Source of the DNA: Acephala macrosclerotiorum
Lineage: Eukaryota > Ascomycota > Leotiomycetes > Helotiales > Mollisiaceae
Direction: 5' to 3'
DNA length: 64,000 bases
Assembly (NCBI GenBank): GCA_014904845.1
Contig: MU119368.1
Span: 57,340 to 121,339 of the forward strand
Below the pieces are notes generated by a model, which saw only the letters and a list, made by a program, of their open reading frames with translations, had not been told where the DNA came from and did no database searches. This document shows positions 1 through 11,549 of the stretch, in pieces. Each line of letters begins with the position of its first letter. Position 1 is the stretch's first letter. The position numbers and the translations under genes are program-made.

Positions 1-957
1 CATGACATACTCCAGCACAGGGTCCGAAGTCGTAAGTGTCTCCTCAGCAAAGACTCGATCCTCGGCGTTGGTAGTGAGGGTGATGTTATTTGTATTATAC
101 GGATATGTGGCTTCAACTTGATAAACGAGATCTTGGTCCCAGAATAGTTGACCGATGTGACCGACTGTGCCACCAGTCAAAGTATTGTTCGGCAAAACAG
201 TAGCGTTCAAATGAGCAACCAAATGATGATGATTTGTTCTGCCGGAATAGTGGCCTGGAAACACGGACAGGAATTGAACAACTCCATCCGAGTCGGTTTT
301 CTGCACACCGCGAAGGAAAGTAGCGTTGAGGTTCGAAGTATCGTCTATGTTGCCGTTTCCGGTGGCGACGAGACCGGAATAGACGCCTGTGCTGTTGCAG
401 TGCCAGAAGTCCCAGTAGAGGTCGGTGATAGGCTCGCAGGTTTCGACGTCGACGAATTGGCCGTCGATGACGATGGGGACCCCGGGTTGCTCTTCGCGGA
501 GGTCGGAGCGGATGTGTTCTCCTTTGACCCAATACTGTTGCACAATTAGCTTGATTGAAGGCAGTTCACGAACAAGGACTGAACATACCGGTCCAGTCTC
601 TCCCTCAGGGTTGAGAACGCAAGTACTGTTGGTCGAGAAGATGATGTCCTCCGACGTGCTTGTTGTATAGTTCTCGGTTGAGGCATGAGAGGTGTTCAAG
701 ATCGTATCCATATCTCTGACCATCCTTCTCTTGCGATACTGATCGACGGTAGCTTGACGACGCGCCTGAGCTCTAGCGTTTAGTCCTCGTTTCTCCATCT
801 TCTCCGCGCAGGTTGAGAGACCACGGGCAGCGTTCGTTTTGAACTCTCGCTTTTTGAGATCGCGGGCGGCATCGTGGACTTCGTGCTCTCCGGGGTGGGC
901 GGTGGCTAGGAGGGAGAAACCGAGGATGGCGGATGCGAGGATGGAGGTGAGCTGCAT
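1..957 (-). CDS. Extracellular intradiol ring-cleavage dioxygenase family protein (3' part beyond the window)
   Basis: Two exons on the minus strand: 957-589 and 534 to the window edge, separated by a 54-nt intron (535-588; donor GTATGT, acceptor CAACAG). Both exons keep one frame, and at least 301 residues are visible. The start is the ATG at 957. It opens a typical signal peptide (MQLTSILASAILGFSLLATA) followed by a basic, Arg-rich propeptide-like stretch. Splicing joins ETGP to YWVKGE, the usual start of the fungal secreted intradiol dioxygenase domain. Next come the QPGVPIVIDGQFVD and CEPI segments, a tyrosine-containing WHCNSTGVYSG segment, then FPGHYSGRTNHHH and a downstream VGHIGQLFWDQ. 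In the catechol dioxygenase fold two Tyr and two His bind Fe(III). The Tyr of GVYSG and the Tyr/His of GHYSG..HHH are the likely ligands, though His spacing is unusual, so activity is not certain. The expected role is oxidative cleavage of catechol-type aromatics outside the cell. The C-terminus is missing because of the window edge, not a mutation. Confidence 0.9.
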   Translation of the reverse strand, partial: MQLTSILASAILGFSLLATAHPGEHEVHDAARDLKKREFKTNAARGLSTCAEKMEKRGLNARAQARRQATVDQYRKRRMVRDMDTILNTSHASTENYTTSTSEDIIFSTNSTCVLNPEGETGPVCSVLVRELPSIKLIVQQYWVKGEHIRSDLREEQPGVPIVIDGQFVDVETCEPITDLYWDFWHCNSTGVYSGLVATGNGNIDDTSNLNATFLRGVQKTDSDGVVQFLSVFPGHYSGRTNHHHLVAHLNATVLPNNTLTGGTVGHIGQLFWDQDLVYQVEATYPYNTNNITLTTNAEDRVFAEETLTTSDPVLEYVM

Positions 958-2564
958 GGTTACTGGTGAGTTTGCGGTCTGAAAATGAGGGTCGTAGAAA
1001 TGAAGATACAAGTTCAAAGAAGGTGAAAAGCAAGAAAAGAGAAAGCAGATGGCGGTGGCGAGAAAACCATTACAGTAACGAATTGACGATATATATTCAA
1101 CTTGGTGGCCGCCTCGACGGCATTCTCAATTTCCAGCACTTACGTGGGCAACGCGAATGTAGCATTTGAGGATACCTGAGGGCTTTCTCTCGATCCATCA
1201 CTTCTGCATGTAAAATGTCGAATTGTGAACACCGCCTCGAGAAAGTAAAAATAGGATGCGTAAGCATCTCTTGGCAGTTCGTTGATGGTGATGAAGTCGG
1301 GCGAACATGCCTGGTATCTGGAAATACTGATGACCAGTGTTGCCAGGATAGAGCTCATGCTCTCACCGAGAGAGGGGAACGAACGAGCTCCAACCTTGAG
1401 GAACGGAGTTTGCTACGCAGAAACAACGGAGATGCAAGCAGTGAGCCACAGGGCATGTTGAAGCTCGAAACATCCTTCCAATCAACACCCCTATTTCTCA
1501 AAGAACGCTGACGAATATTTTGCGACACCATGTTTTTGCGGAGTGTTGGGCGTTCAAGCAAACATAGAATGATCGGGGCTGTGATTTCCGAACACCCCTC
1601 TGGTTTAATGGAGACGATTAGATTATCAAGCTCTGAGGGTCGTCGACATCTGGGCAGGCTGGAAAGTTGGCTATCCAGCCTTGTCCCCTCGTTGCGGGGG
1701 AGGCACGTGCATTAAGCTCATCGGGACGCGTGTTCCTGCCGATCTCATCTTTGTTCATGTTTCAAACCCAGCTGAACTTTTGCTTCTGTGTAGGATAAGC
1801 CAATAAGACATGAGGCATTTGTATGTGTGGATGAAGTCGAGTATGTGGGGCAAATGCGAACGAATCGAAGACAATGATGACCCAGCGAGTTCATACTCCC
1901 AGCCTTGGCGGACAATCAAGATAACAAAGCTGTGCTGTGGTATTAATCTTTGTCCCAACGAAAGAAAGCAATTCAGTCAGGAACGTACTGTATACTCAGA
2001 AAGTCTAGGCAAGGCTGAGAGATTATCAACGCTACTATGGGAATGGGAAAGATTCAAAGAGCACTTGCTCTGACAAATCAACATTGGTGGAATCTTAAAA
2101 TTGTTGTCAGCTCAACCAACACTATCGACCGCATCGTCGTATTCGTCTGAACTCATTGATGCTCACTCGAACTGCTCTCAATTTGGGCACTGTTGCAAAT
2201 CTTCAACCACCTCCTGGACATTACGAATATGCGGACGATCGAATCCAGGACCTACAATGATAGCCTAGCACTTGCAAGTTCATCCCATATGTGTATGCTA
2301 TGCATTGCGAAGCTGCCTGAGGTAGAAGCAGGGGCAATGAAGGGTTTCGCAAAGGGCAACATTGCATTGCTCCATCCACCACAAGTGTTGTACCACAGAC
2401 ACAAATTCCGGCGATGCCAAGAACCATCCATTTAACGCATTCTAATACTGTACACCCGATCCTCCCCTTCCTCGCATGTTGCCAACAGCCAAAGTCTCAT
2501 TCAGGCGAGTCGGCTAAAACGCAACACCAGCACTGCTTAGTATGGGGTCATACTCGACCTCTCT
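958..2564. other. Intergenic region, no gene recognised
   Basis: This 1.6-kb stretch lies between the dioxygenase start and the QCR8 stop. Several short open frames occur on both strands, but none shows a familiar motif, consistent splicing or coding-like composition. An AT-rich TATATA-like run near 1088-1094 is suitably placed as a promoter element for the minus-strand dioxygenase gene. I see nothing else I can support. Confidence 0.6.
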
Positions 2565-3418
2565 CTATTCCTCTCCCTCACCGAATTCAAGGCGTCCTGC
2601 CTTGGAGTTCAAGTACTCGTTTCTTTATCTTCAGTCAGCCAACATATTCCAAGCAGAGTCTAGGAAGACTAACCTCTCGATAGCCCATTCCATGGTCACA
2701 TAGGCGATGATAAGCGGAGGAGCGAAGTAGAGGACTTGGTGGCTGAATCGTCTCCAGACGTTGAAGATAGCAGCGTGGCCTGCACCGGCGAGAGGGCGTT
2801 GTGCATTGGCGCTTAGTCCGTAGTGAACGACGCCTCGTTGCGTTTGGGAACCTGAGAATTGGACATTAGCAGTCATTCTCCACCTGCAGATGCCCTGCTT
2901 GAAAAGAATTTTCTGCGCAGACGTGTGTCGCCGTGTGCTCCATCTTCAGACTGCTCAATCCACCCCGGATTCCGTTCTGCTCCGGCAATCGTCCAGCCCG
3001 CCATCTCCAAACAATCCCAACATCAATGATCGACCACTTGATACCGCGGCCCAGTTATCCCGTGGCCATTGGTCAACATGTATGAATCTTGTAGTCGCCA
3101 ATTGATGTCCTCAACGTTCGAATGATGGTATTGTGTCGTCTTGCCGCAGAGCCGGAATCCAAGAAAATCGCTTCAAAAGAGCTCTAGTAACTCACCCAAG
3201 TTACCCCAACCACCGAGATACCTGTGAAGAATCGCAATTAGCTCCATCCTCTTCATACAATCGTTCTGCAGAGCTTCAACTACCCATCTCAAGCTCCGAC
3301 CCTTCCCGTCGCCGCGCTCGAAAAAGCTTTCCTACCACCAACACACAGGGTGTACTCACTTTCCATACTTTCCAACCTCTCCATCACCACCCGAACGGAA
3401 AATCTGAGAAGGACGCAT
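2565..3418 (-). CDS. QCR8: Cytochrome b-c1 complex subunit 8 (QCR8 / ubiquinone-binding protein QP-C)
   Basis: Four small exons on the minus strand: 3418-3360, 3221-3196, 2851-2674 and 2622-2565. Introns have donors GTGAGT, GTGAGT and GTTAGT and end in CAG, CAG and AAG. Together the exons give exactly 321 nt, a 106-aa protein, the usual size of fungal QCR8. The N-terminus reads MRPSQIFRSGGDG. Exon 2 is only 26 nt and supplies the conserved YLGGWGNLG motif. Exon 3 carries QRGVVHYGLS, AGAGHAAIFNVWRRF and the single transmembrane segment (VLYFAPPLIIAYVTMEWAIE). Exon 4 supplies the conserved tail RNEYLNSKAGR and ends in an acidic GEGEE. QCR8 is a small structural subunit of respiratory complex III in the inner mitochondrial membrane, in contact with cytochrome b. 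The gene is divergent from the prohibitin gene, 291 bp away. Confidence 0.95.
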
Positions 3419-3709
3419 CGTGAATACTCAATCGCAGATGTGCTGGTCGTGCAATGGTTCTTGAGGGTTGAAAAGCTGGTGTCGATGTTGAAGGTCGACC
3501 CATCCAATTATCGCCAAGCCTCTAGCTAAGAGTAGACTAGCTCCCCCCGGCTTTATGCGCTAGTGAGCTTCAATCCGAAAATGTAAAGAGCATCACCTCC
3601 AGTTAAAGGTCAAGCTCAGCTTCAGGTCAACAATTTCTTCCACTCTTCGCCTCTATACTAGGAAGAACCTCCGAAGCAGGAAAAGAGATTGAAAGAAAGA
3701 ACAGACAAG
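3419..3709. promoter_or_regulatory. Shared divergent promoter region of QCR8 and PHB1
   Basis: Only 291 bp separate the two start codons, so both genes must be driven from here. A CCAAT box (3504-3508, plus strand) lies roughly 90 bp upstream of the QCR8 start and 200 bp upstream of the PHB1 start. CCAAT boxes bound by the HAP complex are known to control respiratory genes in fungi; a role for this one is an inference. Pyrimidine-rich tracts precede the PHB1 start, as is common in fungal 5' leaders. Confidence 0.5.
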
Positions 3710-4610
3710 ATGGCAAACCTCCTGAAAGGTGTCTATTCGGCCGCCGTCCCTCTCGCCATTGGCGCCGCAGTCTTCCAATCCAGTATCTACGATGTCAAGG
3801 GCGGTACACGAGCAGTTATCTTCGACCGTCTGTCAGGAGTGAAGGATACGGTTGTAAATGAAGGCACACATTTCTTGATTCCGTGGTTACAGAAGAGCAT
3901 CATCTACGACGTACGAACGAAGCCACGAAACATCTCTACCACCACCGGATCTAAGGATTTGCAGATGGTTAGCTTGACGCTGAGAGTTCTGCATCGACCG
4001 GATATTCAACATCTGCCTAAGATCTACCAGGTATGTTCTATTTTCCATCTTTTCTACCGCATTTCAGGGAGGGAGTGATGGCTAACGAAATCAACAGAAC
4101 CTCGGCCAAGACTACGACGAAAGAGTCCTCCCCTCCATTGGCAACGAAGTCCTCAAATCCATCGTCGCTCAGTTCGACGCCGCAGAACTAATCACCCAGC
4201 GTGAAGCCGTCTCCAATCGAATCCGCTCAGACCTCCTCAAGCGCGCCCAAGAATTCAACATCGCCCTCGAAGACGTCTCCATCACCCATATGACCTTCGG
4301 GAAAGAATTCACAAAGGCAGTCGAGCAGAAACAAATCGCACAACAAGATGCTGAGCGAGCACGATTCATTGTCGAGAAGGCAGAGCAGGAGAGACAGGCG
4401 AATGTTATTCGAGCCGAGGGAGAAGCCGAGTCTGCAGAGACGATCAGCAAGGCGGTTGCGAAGGCAGGAGATGGCTTGATTATGATTAGACGGATTGAGG
4501 CGAGTAGGGAGATTGCGCAGACATTAGCGAGTAATCCGAATGTTACGTACTTGCCGGGTGGAGGTGAGGGTGGGAAGGATGGTGGCAAGTTCTTGCTTGG
4601 GTTGAGATGA
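3710..4610 (+). CDS. PHB1: Prohibitin-1, mitochondrial inner-membrane scaffold subunit
   Basis: Two exons, 3710-4030 and 4098-4610, with one 67-nt intron (GTATGT...CAACAG) in phase 0. The product is 277 aa, the standard length of PHB1. The N-terminal hydrophobic segment (about residues 8-25, [15 protein letters not shown]) anchors it in the inner mitochondrial membrane. The SPFH/PHB domain follows with [23 protein letters not shown] and [19 protein letters not shown]. The second exon contains the conserved [18 protein letters not shown] and REAVSNRIR, then a long coiled coil (about residues 175-250: [15 protein letters not shown] and EKAEQERQA). Prohibitin 1 and 2 form ring complexes that stabilise inner-membrane proteins and regulate the m-AAA protease. 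The start is fixed by the MANLLKG N-terminus; an in-frame upstream extension has no family resemblance. The gene looks intact and is divergent from QCR8. Confidence 0.96.
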
Positions 4611-5104
4611 GCATAAGGGGCGTGTTGTATGAATAGAAGCATAAAAATGTAATACCTCTCCTCTATCGAGATAATGGCGCTGGACTAGTTGGCAGTTAGG
4701 GTGGTAGTGTACCGGCAGCCAGAAGCATAAGCTCCTATGAATAAAACTCTCTTCCAATTCGAGCTGGCGGATTGTGTGTGCACGCAACAAACTCTATCAC
4801 TTCATGAAAGTCTGAGCAGCCGGGGTTCATCGAAGGATAGAAGGTTGCCGAGCTGAGGCTGCAGACTACGATTGGCTATACCTACAGGGACTCGCTTCTA
4901 TAAGTGTATTTCTCACTCTCATCGCCGGCGCTTGTATCGCACGCGTGAGTGGCTGGCGGTTAACTATCGTTTAACGCAACAAGTCGCACTCGAAACATAA
5001 AGAAGACCTCGAACATATCTTTCCTTCATTTCCTCCTAGCTGAATCATACAACGTAAAACCAGTCTTAGACAATTTTCTTACTGGTACGAGCTCAAAGCA
5101 CGCG
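4611..5104. other. Intergenic region
   Basis: This is the 3' flank of PHB1 and the 5' flank of the 2EXR gene, in tandem orientation. A polyadenylation-like ATAAA stretch occurs near 4740. No further gene, repeat or RNA is apparent. Confidence 0.5.
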
Positions 5105-5806
5105 ATGTCATCAGCTACCACTACAATCTCGCTGGTCAACCTCCAACGCTTCACTTTGTTCACGAATCTCCCTTATGAACTCCGCTTCATTATATGGCGA
5201 CTAAGTCTTTCACCTCGTGTCGTCGAAATTATCGAGTCTGAACTCCGTACCGGCTTTTATTCGCAAGCCGCACCTCCAACTGCGCTGCACGTCTGTCGTG
5301 AATCGAGACAGGCGGTCGAGGCACTCTATCCCAGCTGCTTCGGATCTTTTCTGCAGCCTGAAAGAGTGCGTTTCAATTTCGATCTCGATGTCCTCTACTT
5401 GGATATCAGTCAAGAAGAGGAGGCTCTCCCTCACCTCCTTGGAATATTGAAGGAAAACGAGTTGACTCGTCTAAAAAATTTCGCGATTGACGAGACGTAT
5501 CTCAATCTCGGCATAATCGGTCCTCATTTGGCCAAACTGGCTTTACAACAAGCACTGAAGGCTATGACCAACCTGAAAGAGATGATAGTTGTTCGTGATA
5601 TCACGAGTAGGAGAAGCGACTATTCTTATTCTTATTCTTTACCAATGAGGCAGATCAAGTTTTATGCTGAGCATAGAATAGCCGAAGCTGAAGAGGGTTG
5701 GCCTGATTATGTCGAGGAACTTCCTGATGCCAAAGAGAAGTATAAGGGTTGGATATTTTCAGATGTCATAAATATGACGCTTGTATATGGATGGCGGCCG
5801 TTGTAA
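5105..5806 (+). CDS. 2EXR-domain protein of unknown function
   Basis: A single-exon gene of 233 aa. The N-terminal part has the signature of the fungal 2EXR family: FTLFTNLPYELRFIIWRLSL followed by PRVVEI, then TALHVCRESRQAV (about residues 60-73) and a DLDVLYLD strand (about 97-104). The C-terminal half has helical, leucine-rich character and an odd SYSYSYS stretch (about residues 176-182), which is a TATTCT microsatellite at the DNA level. Members of this large, expanded family have no established biochemical role; the LPYELR start resembles F-box-like motifs. The ATG at 5105 is the first in frame and lies just before the domain. Codon use is normal and I see no damage. Confidence 0.85.
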   Translation: MSSATTTISLVNLQRFTLFTNLPYELRFIIWRLSLSPRVVEIIESELRTGFYSQAAPPTALHVCRESRQAVEALYPSCFGSFLQPERVRFNFDLDVLYLDISQEEEALPHLLGILKENELTRLKNFAIDETYLNLGIIGPHLAKLALQQALKAMTNLKEMIVVRDITSRRSDYSYSYSLPMRQIKFYAEHRIAEAEEGWPDYVEELPDAKEKYKGWIFSDVINMTLVYGWRPL

Positions 5807-6581
5807 TTTATCCGAAAATGTCAATCTTCTAAGGTGATTTGAGCGGATTACGCTCGAGCCGACTGGTCTTTCCAGGTGAATGGCCAATTGTAGGGAACTT
5901 CCTAAGAGTGACTCGCCACGGCTTGGAGAAAAGGATGTAATGAAAGCGCAGACCGCCAGCTCCAAGGAATATATTACCGTTAAAAGTGATGCGAAATGGG
6001 GAAAAGCGATTGAAAACCAGCGCGAAATTTGAGTCTCGGTCTCCATCGAGCCATCCCTAAAGAATCTCGAACCCTAACGTAATATTGCTTATTATTGAAC
6101 TGCTCTAGAGAATTGAATTGGTAGCACCGTGTCCCAATCACTTTACTTCCCTCCAAATCTGCTCTAACCCCCAATCCCTCTAGAAAAAGCCAGGAAGCAG
6201 CTGTCTCTGAATCCATGCTTGCCATCTAGACATTGTGATAAAGTCCATAGCAGTCTTCGCGGGTGGTTCAGCAGCCTTGCGTTGCTCCTCCTCATTCCTG
6301 GCAGCCGTGCCGTCCCGAAAAGTGATAGTACGAGTTCGACTGTCTTCACATCGTATCAACTCTAATCTCTTGAGGTTTTCGAAAGCAACCATCGCAGTCC
6401 TTTCCTTCTCTTTTTTCTTCGTTCTCGCCTAATTCATAACGATCTTCTGTTACATACTCTCTCAACCATCTCTCGGTCAAAGAGCCTTAGAATTGTGCCG
6501 GCTGTGGAAGATGCCTGATGCAAAAGATGCTTGATGAAGAGAATACTTAATGTGGAGATGTTGGTTTGAGGACTTGATAGC
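5807..6581. other. Intergenic region with a possible short gene relic on the minus strand
   Basis: On the minus strand, 6392-6180 encodes about 70 coding-like residues (FENLKRLELIRC, RTRTITFRDG, then a hydrophilic helix and a short hydrophobic end). In-frame stops lie just upstream. It could be the tail of a decayed 2EXR- or F-box-like gene, but I cannot assign a family. Nothing else stands out, and the region also holds the 3' ends of both neighbours. Confidence 0.3.
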
Positions 6582-8150
6582 TTATGTCGTCACTTTCTCA
6601 ATCCATCGCCAAAGCCTCTCATCCGCCACAAAACTCTTGCTCAACTCCGTAACTATTGTAAGCTTCCTAGCTATAGCTTGTCTTCCCGAATCTGAGAAGC
6701 GAAAATAATCCTCTTCGTCTCTTTGTATCTTACTTTCTGAAAGATCATCCTCCGCAAGCGTTCTAGCCAGCTCTACAAACTGCTTCTCCTTCTGAACGTC
6801 TTTAAAAAGCATTGGTATGTTGATCTCATCGTCTGGTGAATACACTGATGCATACAGCTCCGTGAAATAACGATAGTCCTGTAAACCATCCAAAGTTACC
6901 AGCCGCGTGAATAGCCATGCTTGCCGGGTAGATTTCCAGAATTCGGGGCCTATTTTGATATCGTGTCCCTGAAAGAAGGGATGAGGAAAACTGGCTCTGA
7001 AAGTAGACGCTAGCGTGGCATTAATTTGATCTCTTGGGTGAGGAAGACCAGGCGTCATAAAGAGTGTCGATATAGGTACAGTAGAGGAAAATGCCCAGTC
7101 GATGATACAAGTGATGTTGAAGTCATCATCAACAAAGATGTTGCCCATGCTGAGGTCTGGATGGTAGAGAGGGAATCCGGTCTCAAAATTGCCCAAGGTC
7201 GCGAATAGTTGTCGGTCGATTGCAGGTATCATCTTCCGTAGGAAATGCCCAGCGATGCAGTAGTCCAACCTATTCTTGCTATTGTCGATCTTCGAACCTA
7301 CAGTAACAAAATCATTCCAACGACTAACTGCAGATCGATAGCTAGGAAATGTTTCAAATTTCTTGAGTTCGGGAATCGGAGCGAAGAAGGCGTGCTGCTC
7401 TAGCGGAAGCTCTTTGACGTGGAGAAGAAACGCCGAGACCAACGAGTCGTAGTACTCGTGGTCGCGCTGGAATGGGCCTCGTGCGACGTCACCCCCTAAG
7501 GAATCTCGTCGGTGCCAAATCAGAGCAGGAGAGAGGCACTCCTCGACACGATACTCTCCATCCTCCTCAAACAGCGACCCTATTTTATCGAACCGCAGAT
7601 TCAGTAACTGTGAGGTTATTGTGCCTAGTTGCGTCAATATCTTCTCTTTGCTCGTCTTGCGGAGGAAAGGACGCGGTTTGCGAGAAGAAACCATGCCCTC
7701 TGGGCAAGCATCCCAGGAAAACCTGCTGAGTGGGAAACCAGGAGCTTTGCTCATAAGAATGAAAGGGATCCCAATTGTATCAGATCTAGTGGCGCTTTGC
7801 GGTAATTAGAAGTTGTCGTTTAGGGTACGCATTCCCGTGACATACCTGTAGTCGAATACTTCTGGGACGGGAATTGGACTGTTTAGCCTGACGTACTTCA
7901 TAGTGGCGACCGCACTTTTGATTAACTTTGCTGTAGTCTCTGGGGAGATGTCGTGGCTCTGTCGAGGGGAGAGTAAGACCCATTCCACGCCGTCTTCAAA
8001 CAAAAGAAAAATTGTCCAATTCCAGCTTCCGCTTTCTGGGTGTTTGGACGAATCGCAAGAACATGGTATGTTTCGAAGTTGTTCTGCAAGGCGGAGAAGG
8101 GCAGGCAGGTCAAATTTTGCGTAGAAAAACACTCCTGTTCTCGTGGGCAT
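6582..8150 (-). CDS. Aminoglycoside phosphotransferase (APH)-fold protein, fungal kinase-like family
   Basis: Two exons on the minus strand, 8150-7846 and 7794-6582, with a 51-nt intron (GTATGT...GCAAAG). Together they encode about 505 aa. The ATG at 8150 is the first real one; the frame is open a little further upstream, so another 5' exon is possible. The N-lobe reads ATMKYVRLNSPIPVPEVFDY, joined across the intron to SATRSDTIGIPFILMSKAPG, the hinge typical of this family. The C-lobe contains LYHPDLSMGNIFVDDD (HxDxxxxN catalytic loop) and CIIDWAFSSTVP (the IDW metal-binding motif). Both catalytic Asp residues and the Asn are present, so it may be an active small-molecule kinase. The substrate is unknown; fungal members are numerous and mostly uncharacterised, and the name does not imply antibiotic resistance. 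The C-terminus is helical and charged. No decay is visible although a RIP block begins about 500 bp upstream. Confidence 0.88.
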
Positions 8151-8640
8151 TGCGTTTGCCAAGTCGTGACGACGGAGGAGTGCGGGCTTGGTTGAGTTGT
8201 GCTGCAATTACCGTGGGGTCAATTCGCGAAAACAACGGAGACGTGAACTGAGGTGTATAATTGTTACTCTAGAACGAAGTCTTCAATTACACTCGATGGT
8301 CTTTGTTGGTAGCATGGGAGCGTTGCGTTGCGTTGGACGGAGATCTGGTTTGCGATACATCGCTACATGCGGTACGGTCTGAGTGCCTGAGGCATGAAAA
8401 CATATTTAGCACCAGAACAACCGGCTCAGATCATTGCACCTCTGCAAATGGTTATCAGACAAGCGAAACAGCAATCTTGTTCGTGCATCAGAAAAGTGTT
8501 GTATTTCCCACAAATTGAGATCGGAACTCACGGTTGAATGGTCACAGATTGAGTTACCTTTACAATATTGCCCCCTACATAACCGAGATCCCGTGACAGT
8601 GCACCACCCTAGCAAAAGCACCAAAAAAAAAATGCGTAAA
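8151..8640. other. Intergenic region and sharp edge of the AT-rich block
   Basis: This is the promoter side of the phosphotransferase-like gene. Ordinary composition continues to about 8620, where an A-rich run marks an abrupt change to very AT-rich sequence. No gene is recognisable. Confidence 0.6.
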
Positions 8641-9287
8641 TTTACTTTATTATCATTATTTCAACCATGGGTAGAGTCGATAAATTAGTACTTGTAACTT
8701 TTGTAGTAGAAGTAATCAAAAGTGGAAAGTTTAATTATACTAAAAAAATAAATAAAGAGTTTAAAATTTATTATACAATTATTACTAGAAAATTGAAAAG
8801 TATTATTAAAACTAAGTAAAAAGTCTAATTATTTTACTATCAAACTTTTATTAACGAGTAAAAAAAGTTTTTAATTACTCAAATTAATAAGTTTATAAAT
8901 CGATAAATACTTTTTATTAATTAAATAATTAAAAATTTTATAAAAAAAATTAAAAAAATAGCGATTAAAAAAAATTGAATTAATCAATTTATTTAGCGTT
9001 ACAAGTTTAGATTTAAAAGTATTTATTTACGAAATATCGATAATTTACGTTTTTTTATAAAATAATCGAAAATATTTACAATATTTTTTATATTAATAAA
9101 ATTTTTATTTATATTTGTTTTGATTTATTTAATGTTTTAATAATTAATATAATTAGAATATTTAATTAGTTTAAATCATTGAAAAATATTATATTACAAT
9201 GAAAATTTTTTGTAATTTCAATAAAAATTTTTTTTTATTAATATAATATATATAATAAAAAAAAATTATAAATTTAATCGTATTATT

Positions 9288-9495
9288 TGTAGATACAATA
9301 TTAGTTTAGTAGTCACGTGCGGCACTAGGCCAGATCGGGACTAGCGCCGCTTGCGCTAAAGTTGAGATTATATTTTTCAATTTTTGTGTACTTATTAGAT
9401 TTAAAATTAATAATCAATTAACGAATTATTTAATTTATTTATTTATTTCGTTTTTGATTTATTACTAGTAATAAGTATTTCTAGTGATATTAATA
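9288..9495 (+). repeat. Left LTR of copia element 1
   Basis: A 208-bp direct repeat of 15281-15488. It contains an unmutated GC-rich island at about 9311-9360 (CACGTGCGGCACTAGGCC, then GGGACTAGCGCCGC), while the rest is AT-rich like its surroundings. Confidence 0.92.
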
Positions 9496-11549
9496 CTAAT
9501 TAGTAATTGTTTAATTAATTATAGAACAATTAGATTTCTATTTAAAAAAAACTAATTTACAAAAAAAAATAAATTTTTTAAATAGTTTGCTTTTTGTAAA
9601 AAAATACTTAAAATAATCAATATATTTTCGAAAAAACGAAAATTTACAAGAATTTTTTTGTAGAAACGCGTCGAAAATATCGAGATTATTAAAAATTTAA
9701 AAAGAATAGTACGAAAGCGATTTCAAGTTTGTATTTATTTTTCAAGTTTATATTTACTACGTAAAACAATAACGTTTACGAAAAACGAATAAAAAAGCGC
9801 GAAAACGATTTTAAATTTGTATTAATTTACTCGAATTTATATTAAAAACGAATTCTCAAAAAAAGTTTTATATTTTTATTCGTTATTTGATTGAAAGCGT
9901 ATAAATATTAATAATAATATTTATTTGAACTCGAATTAAAACTTTCAATTTTTTTATTATTTATTGTACAATTATTTTTTAAGATGACGAATTTACTTAA
10001 GATTAAATTTTTTTACGATAAGAATAAATAAGAAAAAAATTTCGATTTTACGAATAATAAAAATTTTAATGAAATAATATTAAATAAATATATTTTTTAT
10101 TGTTTTGAAATATATAAAGAGAAAAAATACTTTAATTGTAATTTATAAAAATATTTTTAAAAGAATTTTGAGAATTGTTTACAAAAAATTTTACATTTAA
10201 TATACAAGAATCTTATGCGTTGTTTACAAGATTTTTTTACGTATTTACGAAGTTTAAATATCGAAAAATAAAAAGTTTATTACTAATAATTTGAAAAAAG
10301 TTTTTTAATAAAAAGAATTTCATGAATAGATACAAGTAAAAATTGTCGATTAATTGAAAAATGAAAATTTTTTTTTTCGATAAAATCGACCAGTTCAATT
10401 AATAAATTAAAGTATTTCAGTATTAGTATTCAACAATTAAAGTATAATTACTTTTACGATTTCAATTATTAGTACGAATTTTTTTATTACGAATACGATT
10501 ATTTCTACGAATACTTTTTATATTCTTTTTATTGTAATTTTTTTTATAAATACAAATTTGTTTAATATTACACAAAATATTTAATATATTTATTAGTAAT
10601 TTTATAATTATTATAATAAAATCGAATTATTTTAAAATTAATACGATAAAGTATTTTTTATTAGTTTTATAGAACGTGTAAATACGTTTTATTTTAATAG
10701 ATTTCTAAAAAAAGATTTCGATTTTATTATATTAATAATAATAATAAAAATTTATTTCGAGATTGAAAAAAATCGTTAATTATATATATTTTTATAAAAA
10801 AAAACAATTTTAATAAAAATTATTACGATTAATTTAATAAAAACTAAATTGAAATATTTATAAATACTTTTTAATTAATTTCAAAAAATTCAATTAGATT
10901 TATTATTAGAATATTAAATAAAATATAATTTGTAAAATCAAATTATTAATATTTATTGAAATATTAAAAAATTCAATTTTATTTTTTATAAATTTATTAG
11001 TATTTTTAAAAGCGTTTATATTGAATTGCGATCAATAGTAAATACTGTGACGCGATTACGTAAAATACAATAGTATAATTTAAATTTTATTTTTTAAAAT
11101 TAAAAAAAAAACGAATTCGATTAAAATTAAATCGATCGTATTTATAGAGAACGAAACAAAGAACGCGATCGAGTACAAAATCGAGAATATTGAAATCGAA
11201 AAATTTTTCGAAATAAATATCGTGAAAATTATAGATTTCAAGAAAGATTATACTAAAAAAAATACTATATTTGTAGTAAATCGAAATATTGATTAATAAA
11301 GTATACGATAAAAAAGCGATAATAAGTATATACAAAGTTTTAATAGTAAATTCAATATACGATAGATCGAGATATTATAATAATTTATTATTAAATTTTT
11401 TTATTAAAATCGAAAAAATAGAAAATTTATCGAAAAATAATTAAATAATAAAAATTGATCAATTATTAATAAATATAAAAATAAAAAACGAAAAAAAAAA
11501 TTATTTTATTAAATTTGAAAAAATCGATAATACGTAAACAATAGTTATT

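Noticed and set aside
148..549. Plus-strand 133-aa open frame over the dioxygenase gene
   Set aside because: The minus strand gives a clear intradiol dioxygenase with signal peptide and intron; the plus frame is its shadow.
4169..4642. Minus-strand 157-aa open frame
   Set aside because: It overlaps prohibitin exon 2, which is unmistakable on the plus strand.
11087..11335. Minus-strand 82-aa open frame in copia element 1
   Set aside because: It is antisense to the element and composed of Phe/Ile/Tyr/Leu, as expected from A/T-rich DNA; the sense strand carries the polyprotein relics.
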